Shown here: one piece after another, positions 5,253-5,797 of the stretch
Numbering within the stretch: position 1 is the first letter of the stretch
Layout: the number at the start of each line of letters is the position of its first letter
From: Candidatus Omnitrophota bacterium
GTDB taxonomy: Bacteria; Omnitrophota; Gorgyraeia; JABMRN01
Assembly: GCA_013202515.1 (NCBI GenBank)
Contig: JABMRN010000014.1
Coordinates: forward strand, 1-5,797
Direction of reading: 5' to 3'
Length of the DNA stretch: 5,797 nt
The notes under the pieces: model-generated
Databases searched by the model: none
What the model saw: only the letters and a program-made list of their open reading frames with translations
What the model was told of the DNA's origin: nothing
Position numbers and translations under genes: made by a program

Positions 5253-5797
5253 CTAACCCTTAATGCGCCGAAGCAATTTATTAACTATTTCGCGGACACT
5301 TTCCTTGCTTTCCAACGCCTTTTCTATCTTGTTGCAGGCATGGATTATTGTCGTATGATCCCTTCCGCCAAAATAGCCGCCTATTTCGGGAAGAGAAAGA
5401 TTTGTTAGGTCCCTGCATAAGTACATAGCAATCTGCCTTGGGTATACGACGGTCTGGGTCCGCTTTTTTGTTTTCATATCCTGGAAAGATATGTTAAAAA
5501 ACTCTGAGACCTTTCTTTGAATCAACTCCACGTTTATGTTTTTTTCACCCTCGGTTATCATTCCTTTTAATACTTCCCTTGCCAAAGCTACCGACATGCT
5601 TTTTCCCGTGAGCTTGACGTAGGCAACAACCCTAATAAGGGCCCCTTCAAGCTCCCTTATGTTTGTTTTTATGTTTTCTCCGAGGAAGTATAAAACATCA
5701 TTTGGAACAGGTACTGTTTCCCGTTCGCTCTTTTTCTTTAAAATTGCAACCCTTGTTTCAAAACCAGGAGGTTGTACATCGGTAACAAGCCCCCACC
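5253..5797 (-). CDS. dnaA: Chromosomal replication initiator protein DnaA, C-terminal part (5' end outside window)
   Basis: Only the last 180 residues are present; the frame is open to the right edge and continues beyond it. The fragment begins WGLVTDVQPPGFETRVAIL, part of the AAA+ domain III, followed by NIRELEGALIR (45-55 of the fragment), which contains the sensor-2 region. A connecting helix leads into domain IV (about 85-180). There the helix-turn-helix recognises DnaA boxes: the family signature is seen as YPRQIAMYLCRDLTNLSLPEIGGYFGGRDHTTIIHA, with GRDHTT at 144-149. No key residue of the visible part looks lost, and the protein ends RRIKG with a TAG stop. An internal ATG at 5595-5597 is not the start, because conserved DnaA sequence continues in frame upstream of it. 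The gene lies immediately upstream of the origin-like gap and dnaN. Confidence 0.98.
   Translation of the reverse strand, partial: WGLVTDVQPPGFETRVAILKKKSERETVPVPNDVLYFLGENIKTNIRELEGALIRVVAYVKLTGKSMSVALAREVLKGMITEGEKNINVELIQRKVSEFFNISFQDMKTKKRTQTVVYPRQIAMYLCRDLTNLSLPEIGGYFGGRDHTTIIHACNKIEKALESKESVREIVNKLLRRIKG

Noticed and set aside
5253..5597. A separate short gene starting at the internal ATG (5595-5597)
   Set aside because: Conserved DnaA sequence continues in the same frame from this ATG to the right edge, so this is an internal Met of dnaA.

Overview
All genes in this window lie on the minus strand. They form a bacterial chromosome replication-initiation locus, which in gene orientation (right to left) reads dnaA (3' part) - intergenic origin-like region - dnaN - dciA (DUF721) - gyrB (3' end missing). 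There is no RNA gene, CRISPR array or transposon. The DNA is moderately AT-rich and very densely coding.

The organism is a bacterium. GyrB carries the long insertion after the TOPRIM domain that is typical of Gram-negative-type GyrB, and recF is absent between dnaN and gyrB, with a DUF721/DciA gene in its place. This resembles members of the PVC group. From memory, Omnitrophota would be my first guess, but this is a low-confidence inference and cannot be settled from the window.

Layout: (1) Positions 5253-5797 encode the last 180 residues of DnaA, namely the end of the AAA+ domain and the complete DNA-binding domain IV. (2) Positions 5097-5252 are the only non-coding gap. It holds a perfect 16-bp inverted repeat whose arms each carry the DnaA box TTATCAACA, a third box in tandem, and a CTACTATATAGTACTACT tract with an AT-rich stretch on the dnaN side. 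The order of parts matches the DnaA-box/DnaA-trio/unwinding-region layout of Bacillus subtilis oriC, so this is the probable origin. (3) dnaN (366 aa) has its own strong ribosome binding site and overlaps dciA by ATGA. (4) dciA (99 aa) is followed 34 bp later by gyrB. (5) gyrB fills the rest of the window and continues past its left edge.

The most notable feature is a 432-residue in-frame intein in gyrB (1002-2297). It is inserted exactly inside the TOPRIM motif EGDSAGG|SAKQ. It has all the splicing residues (Cys1, TxxH, His-Asn end, Ser+1) and an apparently intact HNH homing endonuclease, followed by a long basic, Trp-containing region. GyrB can only form its DNA-cleavage centre after splicing.

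Functionally, DnaA opens the origin, DciA is the likely helicase-loading partner, DnaN is the polymerase clamp and GyrB supplies the ATPase/TOPRIM half of gyrase.
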